From positions 1 through 35,629 of the IMG/VR virus record IMGVR_UViG_3300030104_006802: a stretch of DNA of 35,629 bases; one strand, given 5' to 3'. The notes beneath the pieces were generated by a model that searched no databases, was not told the origin of the DNA, and saw only the letters and a list, made by a program, of their open reading frames with translations. Origin of the DNA: a virus. A program made the position numbers and the translations under genes. Below are positions 23,313-29,850 of this stretch, piece after piece (within the stretch, counting starts at the first letter, position 1; every line of letters starts with the position of its first letter).

Positions 23313-23984
23313 ATGTCTAATTATTTCCGAAAATTACCAAATTTAGATTATCCAACTCTACTTAAAACTAAGCAGAGTAATACTGATTACATAGAAACAA
23401 AAAACCTCTTTCGTAGAGTTAAAATACGAGAGGATTTGTTTTCCAATTTCGTGGTATTTGATCAATATAAAATTGTTGGTGATGAAAGACCAGATAACGT
23501 AGCTGAAAAGGTATATGGTGATGATAACTTAGATTGGGTAATATTGATGTCTAACAATATAATTGATGTTAAAAATGAATGGCCTATGACACAAAATGAT
23601 TTAAATACTTATACTAATGAAAAATATACACAAAAAGAATTAACATATATTCATCATTATGAAACTATAGAATTTAGAGATAGAAATAATCAATTATTAG
23701 TTCCAGCTGGAAAAATTGTAGATGAATCATTTACTATAGAATATTATCTTGGAGAAAGTGGTCTTAGAAATAATGGCCAATTAAAAACAGCATCCCCAAT
23801 AAGATCAGTAAACAACTATGAAAATGAAATAGAGATTAATAATAAAAAAAGGTCTATTAATGTCATAAAGGAAGATGTACTTGGATTATTCCTAAAAGAC
23901 TTTAATAGGATTATGAAATATGATAAGTCATCACAGTATGTCAACAGAAAACTTAAAAAGACCGAAAATATAAGAATCCATTAA
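23313..23984 (+). CDS. 53: Baseplate wedge protein gp53, 223 aa
   Basis: The sequence (NYFRKLPNLDY, then LFRRVKIREDLFSNFVVFDQYKI, then RPDNVAEKVYGDDNLDWVILMSNNI) is typical of the gp53 wedge family, close in length to T4 gp53 (196 aa). It begins right after the gp48 stop. It is the last gene of the plus-strand late group, followed by a double terminator facing gp32. Confidence 0.88.
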   Translation: MSNYFRKLPNLDYPTLLKTKQSNTDYIETKNLFRRVKIREDLFSNFVVFDQYKIVGDERPDNVAEKVYGDDNLDWVILMSNNIIDVKNEWPMTQNDLNTYTNEKYTQKELTYIHHYETIEFRDRNNQLLVPAGKIVDESFTIEYYLGESGLRNNGQLKTASPIRSVNNYENEIEINNKKRSINVIKEDVLGLFLKDFNRIMKYDKSSQYVNRKLKKTENIRIH

Positions 23985-24022
23985 AAAAATCCCTGGCCAT
24001 TAAAAATGACCAGAGATTTTTT
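23983..24022. terminator. Bidirectional intrinsic terminator between gp53 and gp32
   Basis: A stem made of A-rich, CTGG and CAT segments pairs with ATG, CCAG and T-rich segments around a small loop (about 23997-24008). Runs of A on one side and T on the other let it work on both strands. It separates the convergent genes gp53 and gp32. Confidence 0.8.
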
Positions 24023-24025
24023 CAG

Positions 24026-24048
24026 CGCTTTTTTGGAATTAAAAAGCG
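24026..24048. terminator. Second hairpin, probable terminator
   Basis: CGCTTTTT (24026-24033) pairs with AAAAAGCG (24041-24048) over a 7-base loop. It follows the first terminator and ends 12 bases before the gp32 stop, which gives a tandem pair of hairpins between the convergent transcripts. Confidence 0.55.
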
Positions 24049-24060
24049 AAATAATATGGC

Positions 24061-24963
24061 TTACTCTTCAGCAAGCTTTTGGAAGTAACTTAGTGCATCG
24101 TCTGCATCCTCATCGGGAGCTGCAACTGCAACAGGTGTTCTAGTAGGAACACGAGCCTCTTCTACTTCAGCAACAGAACCACGACTAATATCTTCCTCCT
24201 CAAATCTAGGAGCAGCAGGACGTGACTTGTTACCTAAAACATACTCAAGACGAGTCTTAAGATCATCATAGGACTTGAACTTATCCGCAGAAACTAATTC
24301 CTGTAAGGAATACTCCTTCTTCCAAAGAGCTTCAAGAGCATCATCATCACCATTCAATAATGGAGATGGAGCAGCAAACTCAGAACTATCATAGTTCCAG
24401 AATCCAGCAACTTTTTTGATCTTAATCTTGAAATCTGCACCACCCCAGAAATCAAATGGGTTGATTGCATTCTCATCTTCAAACTCAGGTTGCATAGCTT
24501 CCTGAATCTTATCAAAGATTTTCTTACCAAACTTGTAAAGGAATACCTTACCTTCATTAGAAGGATTAGAAGGATCTTTTACAACATAGATGTTGGTGTA
24601 ATATGATAACTTACGTTTCTGTTTACGAGCTATTTCTTTATTAGCATCAGAACCAGAATTCCACAACTGTGAATTGTGTTCTGAGACAGGATCTTTTGAT
24701 CCTAAAGTAGTTAAAGAGTTCTCCATGAACCAACCACCAGGCCCTTGAAAAGCATGTGAGTATAACTTTACCCAAGGAATATCTTCCTTATCAGGTGCAG
24801 GTAGGAATCTAACTACGGCATAACCGTTACCAGATTTATCAACTTCTGGTTTCCAAAGACGATCATCGCCTCCAGATGTAGTATTCATTTTCTCAACTTC
24901 TTTAACTAATTTAGATGTTAAAGAGCCAAGTTTAGATTGTTTTTTTAAGTCTGAAAAAGACAT
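24061..24963 (-). CDS. 32: Single-stranded DNA binding protein gp32, 300 aa
   Basis: It matches T4 gp32: a basic N-terminal helix, the core GYAVVRFLPAPDKEDIPWVKLYSHAF...GWFMENSLTTLG...KRKLSYYTNIYVV, and an acidic C-terminal tail ending ALSYFQKLAEE for contacts with replication partners. It coats DNA at the replication fork. The protein contains no cysteine at all; the segment ENSLTTLGSKDPVSEHN stands where T4 has zinc-binding cysteines. A near-perfect sigma70 promoter lies upstream at 25002-25030. Confidence 0.92.
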   Translation of the reverse strand: MSFSDLKKQSKLGSLTSKLVKEVEKMNTTSGGDDRLWKPEVDKSGNGYAVVRFLPAPDKEDIPWVKLYSHAFQGPGGWFMENSLTTLGSKDPVSEHNSQLWNSGSDANKEIARKQKRKLSYYTNIYVVKDPSNPSNEGKVFLYKFGKKIFDKIQEAMQPEFEDENAINPFDFWGGADFKIKIKKVAGFWNYDSSEFAAPSPLLNGDDDALEALWKKEYSLQELVSADKFKSYDDLKTRLEYVLGNKSRPAAPRFEEEDISRGSVAEVEEARVPTRTPVAVAAPDEDADDALSYFQKLAEE

Positions 24964-25001
24964 AGGATTAAATCGGATTTTTTGAGATTTTGGATGTGTT
25001 T

Positions 25002-25030
25002 AGTATAACAAAAATTTTGTCACTTGTCAA
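25002..25030 (-). promoter_or_regulatory. Sigma70-type promoter for gp32 (TTGACA, 17, TATACT)
   Basis: Perfect -35 TTGACA at 25025-25030, a 17-base spacer and -10 TATACT at 25002-25007 on the minus strand. It overlaps the end of the DUF1825 gene. The leader to the gp32 ATG is about 30 bases and lacks a Shine-Dalgarno sequence. Confidence 0.85.
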
Positions 25031-25361
25031 GACGGTTCTCAACAATTGTACGAAGATGAACAATAGTATCTTGCATCATTTTAAACAAGAGAGCTGGATT
25101 ACTATCTTGTTTTAAACCAAGCATCTTGGTTGATTCATCAATACTTTCCTTCATAGCTTTCGCTTCAGGATCATCTGATAAAGATAATCTAGTGTACATG
25201 ATACGTTGTTTTTCAAGAAGATCTTCAAGATCTTCTATATGTTCATACTGTTCCTCAACAGTCATTTCAGGAAATTTCAAAGCACTTTTCATAACATCTT
25301 CCTGAAGTTCATTTATTTCAACAAGAGCAGCCCGAACTTGGGCACTTTTTAGGAAACTCAT
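25020..25361 (-). CDS. DUF1825-like cyanobacterial/cyanophage protein, 113 aa
   Basis: The helical protein (EINELQEDVMKSALKF; EHIEDLEDLLEKQRIMYTRL; LSDDPEAKAMKESID; LLFKMMQDTIVHLRTIVE) follows the pattern of DUF1825, a small protein of cyanobacteria that many cyanophages carry. Its function is unknown. It starts in an ATGA overlap with gp59 and ends next to gp32, so it belongs to the replication group. Confidence 0.7.
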   Translation of the reverse strand: MSFLKSAQVRAALVEINELQEDVMKSALKFPEMTVEEQYEHIEDLEDLLEKQRIMYTRLSLSDDPEAKAMKESIDESTKMLGLKQDSNPALLFKMMQDTIVHLRTIVENRLDK

Positions 25362-25969
25362 AAGATTTTCTCTCTTAGAATTTTTTTATAACGAAGTACA
25401 TCTATATTTAGGAACGATCTATATTTTTTCATCTTCAAGGAAACCGTACTCCAAATAGGATCTACTAATTCTTTATCAAGTTCTTTACCAAACCCTAGTA
25501 TCATATCAAGAATAACAAGAGTCTCTATTGAGATATTTTTCTTTAAGTATTCTTTGAGGATTTTTGGATGTTGGCGATTACTAATGAAGTAGCTGTCGAA
25601 ATCACCTCCCGAAAAGACTCCCTCAATTTCATTTGAGAATATGTAAGAGAGTGATTGATTTCTTTTTTGCCATTCTTTGAAGTTGGTTTCTCCATTTTCA
25701 ATAATCTCCCCTATCCAAACTTTAGAAGGATCTTCACTTGAAATAAAATTAGAAATAAAATATTGAGTAATTTCTTCATCACTTTTCTTCCTACTCATAC
25801 GTTCAAAAAAATATCTATCCTTTCTTTTGTTAAAAGAAACAATAGATGCTCTAGACTTACCACCATACTTAAGATAATCATACTTCTCCTTGGTAAAGTG
25901 TTGCTTCATTGCAATATAAGTTCTATAACATTCAAACGGAGTCACTTTTATCTTAGTTTTTAATGACAT
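25358..25969 (-). CDS. 59: Helicase loader gp59, 203 aa
   Basis: The N-terminus TPFECYRTYIAMKQHFTKEKYDYLKYGGK...FNKRKDRYFFERMSRK...YFISNFI is the signature of T4 gp59, which loads the gp41 helicase onto gp32-coated DNA. The length is close to that of T4 gp59 (217 aa). It lies in the order gp33, small gene, gp59, DUF1825, gp32, so loader and SSB are encoded close together. It overlaps the DUF1825 start by ATGA. Confidence 0.88.
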   Translation of the reverse strand: MSLKTKIKVTPFECYRTYIAMKQHFTKEKYDYLKYGGKSRASIVSFNKRKDRYFFERMSRKKSDEEITQYFISNFISSEDPSKVWIGEIIENGETNFKEWQKRNQSLSYIFSNEIEGVFSGGDFDSYFISNRQHPKILKEYLKKNISIETLVILDMILGFGKELDKELVDPIWSTVSLKMKKYRSFLNIDVLRYKKILREKIL

Positions 25970-26129
25970 TATTATAAAAAGGATTCTTTATTTCAGGATG
26001 AACAAAGTAAGATTTACTATAAGGTTTTCCATCTTTTATACCATGTTCATGAACAGGAACTGAAATCCTAGTTTCAATAAATGTTGATTGATGAGGTGGC
26101 ATTGGTGGTAAATGATATGCAAATGGCAT
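25953..26129 (-). CDS. Small hypothetical protein, 58 aa, between gp33 and gp59
   Basis: An uninterrupted frame starts with ATG at 26129, two bases after the gp33 stop, and ends 17 bases inside gp59. The peptide begins MPFAYHLPPMPPHQSTFIE and includes ISVPVHEHGIKDGKPYSKS. It is proline- and histidine-rich. The tight packing between two same-strand genes supports a real gene; without it a 162-base gap would remain. Function unknown. Confidence 0.65.
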   Translation of the reverse strand: MPFAYHLPPMPPHQSTFIETRISVPVHEHGIKDGKPYSKSYFVHPEIKNPFYNNVIKN

Positions 26130-26131
26130 AA

Positions 26132-26389
26132 TTACAATGGAAGTTTAGCTCGTGATGTTCTCTTTAGAAAATTTAATTCCGTTGCTTGAGCCTTTATCTT
26201 TTCCTTTAATGGTTTACTAATAAGTTTAGATACAGAATCTACTTCTATCTTATTCTCATCACAGTAATGCACTATAGCATCAATATAATTCAGTCCAGTA
26301 GTATCTTTTACAAGGTTTTCTATGTCCTGAGTAAATTTAGTTTGACACAGGAACTTTTCCTTTAGTGCCTTATCTAGGTCTTTATTCAT
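26132..26389 (-). CDS. 33: Late transcription co-activator gp33, 85 aa
   Basis: The protein (DLDKALKEKFLCQTKFTQDIENLV, LNYIDAIVHYCDENKIE, SKLISKPLKEKIKAQA) matches cyanophage gp33, which links the late sigma gp55 and the sliding clamp to RNA polymerase. It is consistent with the TATAAATA-type late promoters in the window. I chose the ATG at 26389; the upstream ATG at 26407 lies deeper in the nuclease gene. It overlaps the nuclease stop by eight bases. Confidence 0.8.
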   Translation of the reverse strand: MNKDLDKALKEKFLCQTKFTQDIENLVKDTTGLNYIDAIVHYCDENKIEVDSVSKLISKPLKEKIKAQATELNFLKRTSRAKLPL

Positions 26390-27053
26390 TGGTGAAATTA
26401 GTAACAAATTTTTTAATATACTTAACTAATAGACTAATATACTCGTCTTTATTCCTTTTGTCAAACACTTTAACTTCTCCTGATGGAGTTGTCATAATAG
26501 TGATTAATTTCTTAACTGGTATACCAGTTAGTTCGTAATACATACATGCGTATGCAGTTTCTTGAACAAAATAATTTTCTAACCAAGCCTCTGGTTTAAT
26601 TCTCTCTGAAGTCTTAAAATCAATGACTGCAAGTTCTCCATCATACTCTCCAATACAATCCACACGGCCCGCAATACCAAAAAACTCAGAATACATGGAG
26701 CGCTCAATAGCATGTATATTATCGATCTTATCAATGAATGGCTTGGCATGGTGGAACATGAACTGTGTAGCGGGTAAATGTTCCTCCCATATAATTTCTT
26801 TTTGTTCAAGGTAGTCTTGTGCGGCTTCATGGAAATCCGTACCCCTTGTAGTAGCTTTTTTCGTTATTCGATTCGCCTCTTCGTCACCTACTCTTTGTCT
26901 CCACTTTATAAATTTTTCTTTGTTATAAAATGAGGTGATTGATGTTATAGATGGAACCCAATCACCAGTTGGCAATTCATATAAACGACAACCTGGCGTA
27001 TCTTTACTCTTTAACTCTATGTCACCGAGATAATTATGAAAAGTTCTTTGCAT
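26382..27053 (-). CDS. PD-(D/E)XK (RecB/Cas4-like) nuclease, 223 aa
   Basis: The core is visible: a histidine in RGTDFHEAAQ (H75), E117 near ERSMYSEFFGIAGRVD, D132, and the pair D145 and K147 in AVIDFKTS, followed by Q and Y in the helix VQETAYACMYYE. This is the PDDEXK_1-like exonuclease fold common in cyanophages. It may act in recombination or host DNA degradation. The start overlaps the phoH stop by TAATG and the end overlaps gp33. Confidence 0.8.
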   Translation of the reverse strand: MQRTFHNYLGDIELKSKDTPGCRLYELPTGDWVPSITSITSFYNKEKFIKWRQRVGDEEANRITKKATTRGTDFHEAAQDYLEQKEIIWEEHLPATQFMFHHAKPFIDKIDNIHAIERSMYSEFFGIAGRVDCIGEYDGELAVIDFKTSERIKPEAWLENYFVQETAYACMYYELTGIPVKKLITIMTTPSGEVKVFDKRNKDEYISLLVKYIKKFVTNFTNE

Positions 27054-27808
27054 TAGAGTCCTAGAGCGAGTTTTGCAATGAGATAATCTCTTACGAGACC
27101 TGAACGAACAATATCATCAACACCAAATTCAACCATCTCAAACTGTTCTTCTAGTTGTTGGATGATCTTCATAAAGTCTAAGATACCATTACGTTCATTT
27201 GTTTTAGTGAGATCTGTTTGTGATGCATCACCACAAAAAACAATTTTAGAGTTCTCACCAACTCTTGTTATTATACTATCCAACTCATGGAAATTCAAGT
27301 TCTGACACTCATCTATTAACAAGATGGAATCATCAAATGTAGTACCTCTGAGGAAGGATGTAGACCAGAAAGAAATAGTCTCTTGTGCTTTTAGATTACC
27401 ATACAACATTTCAAAGTCTGCATCTGTAGGCATCTCAAACATATACTTAACCATATTCTTATATGGTATCTGATATAGTAAAGACTTATCTTCATGATCT
27501 CCAGGCAAGAAACCAATTTCTCTTGTAGATACTAATGATCTAAAGATATAAACTTTCTTGTATGGTGTGCTGTCAGATAGAACATCTTGTAGTGCAAGAT
27601 AAAGTGCAATGAATGTCTTACCTGTTCCTGCACAACCATAACCAAAGACGTTCTTTCCATCTTTGTAAGCATCAAAAAACTTCTCCTGATTTTTTGTAAG
27701 AGGAGTGATATCAACTAGAAGATCATTGTTGATAGGTTTCTTTCTTTTCATCTGCTTAGAAGTGTAGCCAACCCCGATGGGTTCAGTAGTTTTCTTCTTT
27801 CTTGGCAT
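27053..27808 (-). CDS. phoH: PhoH-like ATPase, 251 aa
   Basis: Walker A is GCAGTGKT (residues 58-65) and Walker B SILLIDECQN (161-170), followed by KIVFCGDASQTDL, the usual PhoH pattern. The basic N-terminus (PRKKKTT) may bind nucleic acid. PhoH is very frequent in cyanophages; its exact role is not settled and links to phosphate starvation and RNA metabolism are proposed. I see no Pho-box-like promoter directly upstream; the gene is in an operon with its neighbours. Confidence 0.9.
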   Translation of the reverse strand: MPRKKKTTEPIGVGYTSKQMKRKKPINNDLLVDITPLTKNQEKFFDAYKDGKNVFGYGCAGTGKTFIALYLALQDVLSDSTPYKKVYIFRSLVSTREIGFLPGDHEDKSLLYQIPYKNMVKYMFEMPTDADFEMLYGNLKAQETISFWSTSFLRGTTFDDSILLIDECQNLNFHELDSIITRVGENSKIVFCGDASQTDLTKTNERNGILDFMKIIQQLEEQFEMVEFGVDDIVRSGLVRDYLIAKLALGL

Positions 27809-27809
27809 G

Positions 27810-28064
27810 TTAACTATAATCCCTATTTTTACGAACAGTAGAACCAGGCTGTTTAGAAGCCCTGTCTAGTACTTCGTTCCATCCACTAGAATTTGCCTCT
27901 CCTTTGAAACGCATCTCACCAATCTCTTGACAAGCAGCAACTCCTGCACTCCAATCTTTATCCCAGTCAGGATTCTCATCCTTCCACTCACCATATTGTT
28001 TCATAGTCATGGAGAGTTCTTTCTTCTCTTTAGTTTTTAAATTAATAACAGGATAGGTGGGCAT
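27810..28064 (-). CDS. Small conserved cyanophage protein next to thyX/phoH, 84 aa
   Basis: It begins PTYPVINLKTKEKKELSM and contains EWKDENPDWDKDW, then GWNEVLDRASKQPGS. The opening resembles FmdB-like small proteins of cyanophages, but the zinc cysteines are missing, so I give no function. It is packed between thyX (3-base gap) and phoH (1-base gap). A GAGGA ribosome binding site precedes the ATG at 28064. Confidence 0.7.
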   Translation of the reverse strand: MPTYPVINLKTKEKKELSMTMKQYGEWKDENPDWDKDWSAGVAACQEIGEMRFKGEANSSGWNEVLDRASKQPGSTVRKNRDYS

Positions 28065-28066
28065 AA

Positions 28067-28774
28067 TTAATCCTCAGTAGGTTCTTCAGTGGGTTTTTTA
28101 ATTTCACTATTCAATCTATCTATCTCCTTAAGAACAGGGTTTTTAATCCATTCCAGTGCCTCTGATACTGATGGATATTGTTCAATGAAGATCTTTCTAC
28201 AATCTTCCGCAATCTCCATGTGTTCCTTCTGTGTACCATGTGCAGAACGTAGATTAATATAATGTATCCAAGAACGGCAAGAGCCTGTCATGTAGATCCT
28301 TGTAGGAGTACATAAAGGTAATACCATTCTAGCACACTCTTTAGCAACACCTTGTTCCAACATTTGAGTATAAAGACTAGTAGCAGAACTAAACAAAGTA
28401 ATCATCTGACGATTAAGTTTGTCAACCAACTTAGGATCTAAATCATCAGTAGAGTTCTGACGATTCTTTTCATCCTGTCTACGAAGTTCTGGTAATTCTA
28501 TTTCACCAAGTGTCGTACTAGCAGCATATCTCTGAGAGAACTCTTGAAATGTAAAAGATCTATGACGTAATATCTGTGCAGCAATAGCACGAGTAGTCTC
28601 AATCTCTAAGGTCATTGAGGCCTGTTCAAACACACTCCAATGGTTGTGTTTGATACAGTACTTCAATAGTCCTGCATACTTATCGTTGTCCTGATTAGAA
28701 GGGTTAGAAACACGGGCAATATATGCCATGTTTTCTTCAGGATTTGGTGTCGCTTGAATCAGTCTTGCTTTCAT
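28067..28774 (-). CDS. thyX: Flavin-dependent thymidylate synthase ThyX, 235 aa
   Basis: The ThyX signature RHRSFTFQEFSQRY (residues 70-83; RHR, S80, R82) is complete. HNHWSVFEQASMTLEIETTRAIAAQ precedes it and the conserved substrate region SCRSWIHYINLR follows. The enzyme makes dTMP from dUMP with FAD, NADPH and methylene-THF, which supplies phage DNA synthesis. The start is the ATG at 28774, inside a 38-base overlap with the 50-aa frame upstream. Confidence 0.93.
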   Translation of the reverse strand: MKARLIQATPNPEENMAYIARVSNPSNQDNDKYAGLLKYCIKHNHWSVFEQASMTLEIETTRAIAAQILRHRSFTFQEFSQRYAASTTLGEIELPELRRQDEKNRQNSTDDLDPKLVDKLNRQMITLFSSATSLYTQMLEQGVAKECARMVLPLCTPTRIYMTGSCRSWIHYINLRSAHGTQKEHMEIAEDCRKIFIEQYPSVSEALEWIKNPVLKEIDRLNSEIKKPTEEPTED

Positions 28775-28889
28775 TCGTTTTAAATCTTTTTTTAATCATT
28801 TTAGCATAGTACACATCCTTTTCCGTATACCAATCTGGATGTTTCTTTGCCCTCTTCAAGAGTTTTTTAGCTGCTTTCTTGTCATTCAA
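28737..28889 (-). CDS. Small basic protein with TTG start, 50 aa
   Basis: The frame starting TTG at 28889 reads (M)NDKKAAKKLLKRAKKHP, DWYTEKDVYYAKMIKKR, then a polar tail ending 38 bases inside thyX. It is strongly basic and resembles small cyanophage proteins with a DWYT motif. There is no in-frame ATG before residue 31 and no good ribosome binding site, so the start is uncertain; an ATT or ATA start is possible. It fills an otherwise empty 142-base gap. Confidence 0.55.
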   Translation of the reverse strand: MNDKKAAKKLLKRAKKHPDWYTEKDVYYAKMIKKRFKTNESKTDSSDTKS

Positions 28890-28916
28890 AATAATATAAT
28901 AGAGTATGATTACCTA

Positions 28917-29078
28917 TTATTTAGTATAGTAAGCTTTAAAATAATTAACAATACCATTAGAAGTGACTTGTTTACTGCACCATTCATCAGCACATTCATA
29001 GATCGATCTATTGGATGCAGTATCTCCAAATTCATGTAAAAGAATTTTTAATACTTGTTCTCTTAGTTTAAGATTCAT
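28917..29078 (-). CDS. Small hypothetical protein, 53 aa
   Basis: The protein starts MNLKLREQVLKILLHEFGD and contains ASNRSIYECADEWCS. I chose the ATG at 29078, one base after the stop of the preceding 45-aa gene; the longer frame to 29171 would overlap that gene. It looks like a small helical cytoplasmic protein. Function unknown. Confidence 0.65.
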   Translation of the reverse strand: MNLKLREQVLKILLHEFGDTASNRSIYECADEWCSKQVTSNGIVNYFKAYYTK

Positions 29079-29079
29079 C

Positions 29080-29217
29080 TTAGAAGACCTCATCGTAATC
29101 AGATTCAACAGAATCTTGTGGAATATATTTACCAGTATCAGAATAAATTTCTGAATCCAATTCATCCACAACCTCTTTCAAGGCAGTAATTAAAACTTTT
29201 AGTTTAGCTCTATTCAT
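29080..29217 (-). CDS. Small hypothetical protein, 45 aa, possibly leaderless
   Basis: The frame runs from ATG at 29217 to TAA at 29080. The protein begins MNRAKLKVLITALKEVVDE and has an acidic C-terminus (ESDYDEVF). A -10 box TATAAT ends seven bases before the ATG, so transcription would start at or next to the start codon. The stop is one base from the next gene's ATG. Function unknown. Confidence 0.65.
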   Translation of the reverse strand: MNRAKLKVLITALKEVVDELDSEIYSDTGKYIPQDSVESDYDEVF

Positions 29218-29223
29218 GATCGT

Positions 29224-29252
29224 ATTATACCATAAAAAAAGGAGGGGATCAA
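29224..29252 (-). promoter_or_regulatory. Sigma70-type promoter overlapping a terminator (TTGATC, 17, TATAAT)
   Basis: -10 TATAAT at 29224-29229 is perfect. -35 TTGATC at 29247-29252, with a 17-base spacer, lies in the loop of the terminator hairpin at 29234-29261. Transcription would begin near 29217, the ATG of the 45-aa gene. Confidence 0.65.
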
Positions 29253-29261
29253 CCCCTCCTT
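29234..29261 (-). terminator. Strong terminator after the riboswitch-controlled peptide gene
   Basis: A 9-bp stem AAGGAGGGG/CCCCTCCTT with a 5-base loop is followed on the minus strand by a run of seven T. It ends the short transcript carrying the glutamine riboswitches and the 44-aa gene. Confidence 0.9.
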
Positions 29262-29268
29262 GATTTTA

Positions 29269-29403
29269 TTATGCAGAGACTACACAATACTGTGTTTCCT
29301 CTGAGTGCTTGATCCCCCTGTAAGTAAGATCAGCTTTGATTTTCTGACAAGCTTTCTTGTCATTGGTGTCATACTGGACACCCCTGTATGTGACTAGTGC
29401 CAT
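29269..29403 (-). CDS. DUF4278-like small peptide under riboswitch control, 44 aa
   Basis: The peptide starts MALVTYRGVQYDTN and contains a second copy of the motif, DLTYRGIKHSE, so it seems to be an internal repeat of T-Y-R-G units, as in the small cyanobacterial DUF4278 family. The ATG at 29403 has AGGAG (29412-29416) eight bases upstream. A longer frame to 29544 is open but would run through the riboswitch and is rejected. The gene is alone between its own promoter with tandem glutamine aptamers and a strong terminator. Its role is unknown. By analogy with other peptides behind this RNA it may affect nitrogen metabolism. Confidence 0.8.
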   Translation of the reverse strand: MALVTYRGVQYDTNDKKACQKIKADLTYRGIKHSEETQYCVVSA

Positions 29404-29433
29404 TGGATTTACTCCTAAAGTAGTTGGGTTTTT

Positions 29434-29483
29434 AATCCGTTCCTTTAGTCGGCTTTTGCGTCCTCCGAAGAGGATGAACGATT
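29434..29483 (-). promoter_or_regulatory. Glutamine riboswitch (glnA / Downstream-peptide RNA type), gene-proximal copy
   Basis: The minus strand shows AATCGTTC, a hairpin around CATCCTC-TTCG-GAGGACG, then CAAAAGCCGACTAAAGGAACG and GGATT. The outer stem pairs AATC/GATT and GTTC/GAAC. CGTTCATCC..GGACG..CCGACT.AAGGAACG is the conserved core I remember for the glutamine-binding glnA and Downstream-peptide RNAs of cyanobacteria. Its last bases GGATT could instead pair with AATCC at 29405-29409 next to the start codon. Ligand binding may therefore free the ribosome binding site (inference). Confidence 0.8.
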
Positions 29484-29528
29484 CCGTTCCGAGTCGGCTT
29501 ACTTGCGTCCCTATCGGGATGAACGATT
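29481..29528 (-). promoter_or_regulatory. Glutamine riboswitch (glnA / Downstream-peptide RNA type), promoter-proximal copy
   Basis: The second copy abuts the first. AATCGTTC is followed by a hairpin CATCCC-GATA-GGGACG, then CAAGTAAGCCGACTC and GGAACGG. It keeps the AAGTAAGCC segment that the other copy has shortened, but lacks two bases in the AAAGGAACG segment that the other copy keeps. Transcription should start right at this element (promoter at 29535-29563). Confidence 0.78.
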
Positions 29529-29534
29529 GTGTTA

Positions 29535-29563
29535 ATACTAACACAGTTATATTATATAGTCAA
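29535..29563 (-). promoter_or_regulatory. Promoter of the riboswitch unit (TTGACT, 17, TAGTAT)
   Basis: -35 TTGACT at 29558-29563, a 17-base spacer and -10 TAGTAT at 29535-29540 on the minus strand. The expected start of transcription falls at the 5' edge of the first aptamer. Confidence 0.65.
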
Positions 29564-29574
29564 GTAGTACACTT

Positions 29575-29850
29575 TTAAAGCTGTCTACCATGTTGATCAA
29601 CTAAACCAAGTTTCTTTATCTGACCCAAATTAGATCTTTCCTGCTTCTTAAGTTTCTTATACTCCTTAAGAATTTTTTCTACTCGTGAATTGAGTATCTT
29701 AACTTTCAATTCATCATCACCTTCCTTATCAACGAAACCAAGTCCAGCCTTTTCGGTCTGATCTTTAGAATCTACATAATCATTAATATTTTCTTGTATT
29801 TCACCTCTAATAAGTTCAGTTATCTGAGCTCTTAATAAATCATCATTCAT
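29575..29850 (-). CDS. Hypothetical charged helical protein, 91 aa
   Basis: The protein is rich in E, K, D and L with a likely coiled coil at residues 48-75 (KVKILNSRVEKILKEYKKLK). It starts in an ATGA overlap with the preceding gene and ends just before the promoter of the riboswitch unit. No family recognised. It belongs to a run of small same-strand genes starting at the glutaredoxin gene. Confidence 0.65.
   Translation of the reverse strand: MNDDLLRAQITELIRGEIQENINDYVDSKDQTEKAGLGFVDKEGDDELKVKILNSRVEKILKEYKKLKKQERSNLGQIKKLGLVDQHGRQL

Noticed and set aside
29434-29528. Reading the repeated element as a mobile element or ordinary tandem repeat
   Set aside because: The copies share the loops and stems of a known aptamer core, and sequence differences fall in hairpin loops and junctions. 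This fits RNA structure, not an insertion.
29404-29544. Longer start for the 44-aa peptide gene
   Set aside because: The extra 47 codons would translate both riboswitch aptamers. The ATG at 29403 has a good AGGAG at the right distance.
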